Shown here: piece after piece, positions 58,280 to 64,000 of the stretch | How positions within the stretch are numbered: the first letter of the stretch is position 1 | Layout: each line of letters begins with the position of its first letter | Assembly (NCBI RefSeq): GCF_024679245.1 | Contig: NC_090172.1 | Coordinates: 1,915,001 to 1,979,000, forward strand | DNA: 64,000 nt | From: Pseudorasbora parva | Lineage: Eukaryota; Chordata; Actinopteri; Cypriniformes; Gobionidae | Reading direction: 5' to 3' | The notes under the pieces: model-generated | Told to the model about the DNA's origin: nothing | What the model saw: only the letters and a program-made list of their open reading frames with translations | Databases searched by the model: none | Made by a program: the position numbers and the translations under genes

Positions 58280-60590
58280 TAAGCATTTGATTCAATTCAA
58301 TGACTCACTCATAAAGATGGTCAAATGCTTTGTTGCTGAATGAATCAGTCGTTTGAATTAATCAGTTGAGTGAATGATTCAATGACACATTAAAACGGTC
58401 AAAAACTTCATCCCTTAATGAATAAGGCGTTTGAATGAATCGGTTTATTGAAGGAGTCAATGACTCATTAAGACGGTCAAATGCTTCGTCCATGAATGAA
58501 TCAGCCGTTTAAATGAATCGTTTGAGTGACTGATTCAATGACTCACTCATTAAGATGGTCAAATGCTTTGTTCCTGAATAAATGAATCATTTGAGAGACT
58601 TAATCAATTACTTACTCATTAAGACGGTCAACTGCTTCGTTCCTGAATGAATCAGCTGTTTGAATAAATCAGCTGAATGAAGGATTCAATGACTCCCTCA
58701 TTAAGACGGTCAAATGCTTCCTAAAAGCCAAACACAAACCAAAAAAGCTCCATGCTATGAGAGATCCCCGCTTCATGCCCAGGGGAGGATACCTCATCTG
58801 GGATTTGTCGATGACAGGGGCGACAAACCTGACGTTCCTGAATGAATCAGCCGTTTGAATGATCAATGACTTACTCATTAAGACGGTCAACTGCTTCGTT
58901 CCTGAATGAATCAACTGTTTGAATAAATCGGTTGAATGAAGGACTCAATGACTCCCTCATTAAGACAATCAAATACTTAGTTTCTGAATGAATGAATCAT
59001 TTGAGTGACTCATTCAAAGACTCACTCATTAAGACGGTCAAATGCATCCTAAAAGCCAAACACGGCCAAAAAGCTCCATGCTATGAGAGATCCCCGCCCC
59101 ATGCCCAGGGGAGGATACCTCGTCTGGGATTTGTCGATGACAGGGGCGACAAACCTGATGTTCCTGAATGAATCAGCCGTTTGAATGAATCTGTTGAGTG
59201 AATGATCAATGACTCATTCATTAAGATGGTCAAATGCTTTGTTCCTGAACGAATAAATCGTTTGAGTGACTGAATCAACGAGTTACTCATTAAGAAGGTC
59301 AACTGCTTCGTTCCTGAATGAATCAGCTGTTTGAATAAATCGGCTAAATGAATGATTCAATGACTCCCTCATTAAGACAATCAAATGCTTTGTTCCTGAA
59401 TGAATGAATCATCTGAGTGACTCATTCAAAGACTCACTCATTAAGACGGTCAAATGTATCCTAAAAGCCAAACACGGCCAAAAAGCTCCATGCTATGAGA
59501 TCCCCGCCCCATGCCCAGGGGAGGATACCTCGTCTGGGATTTGTCGATGACAGGGGCGACAAACCTGATGTTCCTGAATGAATCAGCCATTTCAATGAAT
59601 CGGTTGAGTGAATGATCAATGACTCCCTCATTAAGACGGTCAACTGCTTCGTTCCTGAATGAATCAGCCATTTGAATGAATCGTTTGAGTGATTGATTTA
59701 ATGACTTACTCATTAAGACAGTCAAATGCTTTGTTCCTGAATGAATCAGCAGTTTGAATAAATCGTTTGAGTGATTGATTCAATGACTTACTCATTAAGA
59801 CGGGCAAATGCTTAGTCCCTGAATGAATCAGCCGTTCAAATTAATCAGTTGAATGATGGATTCAATGACTCACTCATTAAGACGGTCGAATGCTTCATTC
59901 CTGAATGAATGAATCGTTTGAGTGACTGATTGAATCACTCACTTATTAAGACAGTCAAATGCTTTGTTCCTGAATGAATCATCCATTTGAATGAATCGGT
60001 TGAGTGAATGATCAATGACTCCCTCATTAAGACGGGCAACTGCTTCGTTCCTGAATGAATCAGCCATTTGAATGAATCGGTTGAGTGAATGATCAATGAC
60101 TCCCTCATTAAGACGGTCAACTGCTTCGTTCCTGAATGAATCAGCCATTTGAATGAATCGTTTGAGTGATTGATTTAATGACTTACTCATTAAGACAGTC
60201 AAATGCTTTGTTCCTGAATGAATCAGCAGTTTGAATAAATCGTTTGAGTGATTGATTCAATGACTTACACATTAAGACGGGCAAATGCTTAGTCCCTGAA
60301 TGAATCAGCCGTTCAAATTAATCAGTTGAATGATGGATTCAATGACTCACTCATTAAGACGGTCGAATGCTTCATTCCTGAATGAATGAATCGTTTGAGT
60401 GACTGATTGAATCACTCACTTATTAAGACAGTCAAATGCTTTGTTCCTGAATGAATCATCCATTTGAATAAATCGTTTGAGTGATTGATTCAATGGCTTA
60501 CTCATTAAGACGGTCAAATGCTTCATCACTGAATGAATCAGACATTTGAATTAATCGGTTGAAACTCAATGACTCACTTATCCACGGTGA
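58280..60590. repeat. ~83-bp satellite rich in TGACTCA, with higher-order structure
   Basis: Unit TGATTCAATGACTCACTCAT, TAAGACGGTCAAATGCTTCG, TTCCTGAATGAATCAGCCGT, TTGAATGAATCGGTTGAGTGA, about two dozen copies. A different ~110-bp segment with GATCCCCGCCCCATGCCCAG and ATTTGTCGATGACAGGGGCG is built in three times (about 58720, 59050 and 59460). The block at 59751-59998 recurs at 60229-60475, a period near 478 bp. Confidence 0.95.
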
Positions 60591-60649
60591 CTTGCTGGAA
60601 CTACTGGCGGTTAATTTCACATTTAAAGTATATCTTTTGTAAATAATTT

Positions 60650-61640
60650 GTCAAATCAAGCAAAGTCTCCAACTCAATTGCTCTAGCGCCATCAACTGTC
60701 CAAAGTTGCACAAATTTTGCCATTTTTCGAAAAAACTTTCTGAACTTGTCATAGGAAAAATTAAGCCACATCATCTTCAGACCATGTCGACAAAAACTTA
60801 AGGAAGTTGAGTTGATTTGTTAAACCATTCGCAAATAAAGCAAGAACGAATTTGACGAAGAGCACGCCAAAATGGACACAAGGCTATATCTCTGCAACGC
60901 TTTAGCAAATCTTATTCCAAACTTGGTGTTATGACAGCAATGACCCGAGGCTACCTGCACAGTTTCAGCATAGTGCCCCCTAGCGGTCAGGAGATATGAA
61001 AAATTGACATTTTTACTTTTAAGTTATACAAAAGTAATGATAGTAATGATAATGCGATTATCAATGAGTCGAATGATACCCAATATCAGCCATTTTGGGT
61101 GCTGACCATTTATAACTTTGTCATAAAATGCTATATTTTATGAAAGCATTAGCATATTACGAAACTCGTTATGCATCTTCGGCACTATGCCCTGACAGTA
61201 GGGCAGTGCCAACTTGTGTTCAAAAATCATAATGAAATCTGCAAAAATGCTAATAACTTTTGACTAAATTAGCCTATTTGAATGAAATTTTAATGGATTC
61301 ATTGGGTCATGCCGAGAACATAACAATTTTGCCATAGTTGCTCAGACTTCCTGTACGCTTTTTTAAAACTCCAACTACAACATTTGTCCAATTTCCACCA
61401 AAATTGAATCGTATCATCTTCAGACCACGCCTAGAAAATGTAATGGATTTCGTGTCGATAGATCAAAACTTTTATTGTTGAGGGACGATGCCAAAATCAC
61501 TCGAGGCTGTATCTTTGCAAAGCTTTGGGATATTGACGCCAAACTTGGCTTGTGTCACCTCACTCTGACCACAACACATCAGTTTCTTAACAGCGCCACC
61601 TATTGGTCAAAGGTGATAAACCATTAAATCATATTATCAG
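60650..61640 (+). repeat. Left arm of a large inverted repeat
   Basis: Contains ATCTCTGCAACGCTTTAGCA, GCCCCCTAGCGGTCAGGAGA and, at the inner edge, AGCGCCACCTATTGGTCAAA with GGTGATAAACCATTAAAT. The inner edge and much of the body recur in reverse from 63218 to the window end. No coding frame. Confidence 0.8.
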
Positions 61641-62568
61641 TGACTGTACTTGTTATTTTTCAGCTATTTTGCAGTAAAATCATCTCAATATGTCTTTAAT
61701 TGCTCATTGTTGCAGTTAGTGTGATGTAGAGCCATGTTGTCATGACTTATCGTGCTTGACCAGATAATGGCTGCTTACATTATTCATTTTAATTAAGTGT
61801 ATTGATTAAATATAAGAATGACACAAAAGATTATGCATACATTAAAATTGGTTTAAAAAAAAGAAGGTAAAAATCTATTTAAACGCATTGGAAAAGATGA
61901 TTTCGGTCACTGCTTTGAACTGACCACGGCACAGAAGATGAAGAATATCAAACTTTAGATGTCAGCTGGCCACTGTGTTTACTAAAGTAGGTTGGCATGA
62001 AGGTCTGCATCGCTGACATAGTTCTACAATATTTGCGTGATGTTGCCACAGAGGAGTACGATAAACAGCCGTGATGCAATACAGACACAGTTGGAATACA
62101 TCAAGAAGCTCCGCTTTGAAGAGCTAATTAATTCCTATCCTCCTCCCGCTCCTCCTGTGCTTCAAAGAACGACAGAGATGCACACAAGTAACTCAACCTG
62201 GAGTCATCCAATCGGACTTTCAGTCTGTCTACTTCAAATCTCAGACATCAGTTTGACATCTCTAGATCTAAGTATACCTACACAACCAATGTGTGGGTCT
62301 ATGAGTATCTCTAAAGAATGAAACACGGCCTGGATCCATATTTTAAAGCTCTGCGTTCTGACTGTTGTCCCAAAGAGTATTGAGAGGTTCAGAGACGCAT
62401 GAGTCATAAGGCAGCATTTTCCTGAGAGGGAATTGTGGGATTGGTTGTGCTTAATGTAGAATGCTGTTGTAACACGAAAACCAATTGTTAAACAATCAAT
62501 CAATTGCAAACGAGGATGTACATAAAGTTGCGACTATTTATTCTTAAAAATGTCAGAATAGTGCACGG
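61641..62568. other. Spacer of the large inverted repeat
   Basis: Unique-looking sequence with a 94-codon plus frame at 62037 that shows no recognised domain and is probably chance. Confidence 0.45.
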
Positions 62569-62948
62569 ATATCTTGTTTCTAGTCCAAACATCTAAAAAT
62601 TCTTAACACAAGAAGTATTTACTAGACAGGCAAAATTGATGGTCATGTTTTGGGGAAAAAATAACTCAAAATTAAGAGAGATTTTGCTTAAAATAAGATA
62701 AATAATCTGCCAATGGGGTAAGCAAAATAATCTTAATTCAAACGGAAAACAAGATTATTTTGCTTAACCCATTGGCAGATTATTTCGCTTATTTTAAGCA
62801 AAAACTCTCTTAATTTTAAATTCTTTTTTCTCAAAACAACAAAATAGTTTGTACTTATCTAGTAAATGTTTTTTAATGTAAGAATTTTTCAATATTTTGA
62901 CTAGAAACAAGACAAAAATACTGAGTAAGAAAAGCATTTGTTGCAGTG
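62569..62948. mobile_element. Foldback MITE, CACTGCAAAAAATGC family (copy 4)
   Basis: Left end truncated, right end TTGTTGCAGTG. The mirrored AATAATCTGCCAATGGGGTA core is present, followed by TA. Confidence 0.82.
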
Positions 62949-63031
62949 TAAATAGGATAAGAAATATTTGTTTTATGTGTAGCACTTTGGGATTGTTTTT
63001 AACTATGAAAAGGGCTTTACAAATAAAATAT

Positions 63032-63059
63032 ATTATTATTATTATTATTATTATTATTA
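63032..63059. repeat. (ATT)n microsatellite
   Basis: About nine ATT repeats. Confidence 0.95.
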
Positions 63060-63217
63060 AATAGCTACTGGCTATTGATAATGAAAAAAAGCAAACAAAA
63101 ACAAGCAGCCATTAATAGGCTAAGTACAAAGAAGGCACGACAAGTCTGCATGGCTGGTAGCATCAGACCAACTGCAACAATGAGCGATAAAAGCATATTA
63201 AGTCAATTGTAATGAAA

Positions 63218-64000
63218 TTTAATGGTTAATCACCTTTGACCAATAGGTGGCGCTGTGACCAAACTGATGTTTTGTGGTCAGAGTGAGGTAAAAATGACAC
63301 GTGCAATGTTTGGTATCAATTTGCCAAAGGATTGTAGAGACAGCCTCTGAATCATTTTGGCATCATGCCTCAACTTTGTTATACAAAGAGTTTCGTCTAT
63401 CGACACGAAAACCATAACTTTTTTTCTGCAAGGTCTGAAGATGATATTACTAGATTTAGGTGAAAATACGGTCTAGTAGGAATTCGAAAAAGTAGGTTCT
63501 GAAATCAAATCAAAATGGCGGAGTGGAAGTTTGGCCAAATATGTCAAAATTGGTATCTATGTTCTCTGCATGACCCAATGAATCTAATAAGACCAGTTCA
63601 TTACAACAGGCAAATATAATCAAAAAGTTCAACTTTTGACCACAAGGTGGCGCTGCCCCGAAACTTTGAGTGCTGTCAGGGCATGGTGCCGGAGACACGT
63701 ACAGAGTTTCGTAATGATACGCCAATGCGTTCCTAAAAGATAGCATTTTTTGACAAAATTCAAAATGGCTGATGTCCAAAATGGCTGATATAGGAAAATT
63801 GGGTGTCATATGATTCAGCATGATTTTTTTTGATGGAAAATGACGTCATAGGGTGCAATCGAATCGTCTTGAGCCACTGAATCAGATTAAATAAAACAAA
63901 TTCTAGCCCTTATGGTTCAAAAGTTATTAGCACAAACGCAAGTCAAACTTTTGACAAGTAGTGGCACTAGAAATTTGGTGTTAGAGACTCGAAATTTGTT
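63218..64000 (-). repeat. Right arm of a large inverted repeat, continuing off the window
   Basis: TTTGACCAATAGGTGGCGCT at 63236 mirrors the inner edge of the left arm. Further in, TCTGAAGATGAT, GGCATCATGCC and GGTGGCGCTGCC match left-arm words in reverse. The arm is cut by the window end. Confidence 0.78.

Noticed and set aside
62037..62321. 94-codon plus-strand frame with a Pro-rich stretch
   Set aside because: No family resemblance and no splice or conservation evidence; chance length in AT-moderate DNA.
52136..64000. RING-domain exons of rnf166
   Set aside because: Searched on the minus strand for Cys-x2-Cys and CGHxFC-type text and found none, so they must lie outside the window.

Overview
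This is a vertebrate nuclear window, most likely from a teleost fish and probably a cyprinid. The evidence is two intron-split genes with vertebrate protein signatures, no prokaryote-style gene packing, and a dense mix of fish-type repeats: Tc1/mariner, hAT, Kolobok-like TTAA elements, PIF/Harbinger, an L2-type LINE, tRNA-derived SINEs, long microsatellites and many tandem satellites. The species itself cannot be read from the sequence.

Only two protein-coding genes are supported. (1) snai3, + strand, 8051-14296: a three-exon Snail-family zinc-finger repressor of 265 residues with an N-terminal SNAG motif, one degenerate and four good zinc fingers, and a polyadenylation signal near 14491. (2) rnf166, - strand, 46332-52135: the last three coding exons, carrying the C2HC/C2H2 zinc fingers and the C-terminal ubiquitin-interacting motif. 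Its RING exons must lie beyond the right edge. The two genes converge. The Snail paralog was chosen partly because SNAI3 neighbours RNF166 in other vertebrates, as SNAI1 neighbours the paralog RNF114.

Layout. 1-4560: a degenerate trinucleotide-rich satellite interrupted by a hAT element and a solo LTR. 4561-7740: AT-rich, no gene. 7741-14515: snai3, with a 164-bp tandem array, an L2 LINE carrying a nested MITE, and other MITEs in its introns. 14944-15627: 43-bp minisatellite. 17423-18267: a partial copy of snai3 exon 2/intron 2 lacking the zinc-finger part, joined to a foldback element. 18280-39650: intergenic, with four Tc1-type transposase relics, foldback MITEs, a P-element-like THAP relic, a 60-bp satellite, and two copies of a duplicated noncoding segment (about 20975-21620 and 36785-37095). 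39690-46331: possible long 3' UTR of rnf166, containing a TIR element filled by a 52-bp tandem array with higher-order structure. 46332-64000: rnf166 exons and introns, with a Harbinger element nested in a mariner, hAT elements nested in foldbacks, an 83-bp satellite rich in TGACTCA, and a large inverted repeat that runs off the right edge.

The two genes do not form a pathway in the sequence itself: one is a transcriptional repressor and the other a ubiquitin ligase, linked by ancient synteny. Most of the rest is transposon relics. The most informative are those whose target-site duplications and terminal repeats can be read exactly.
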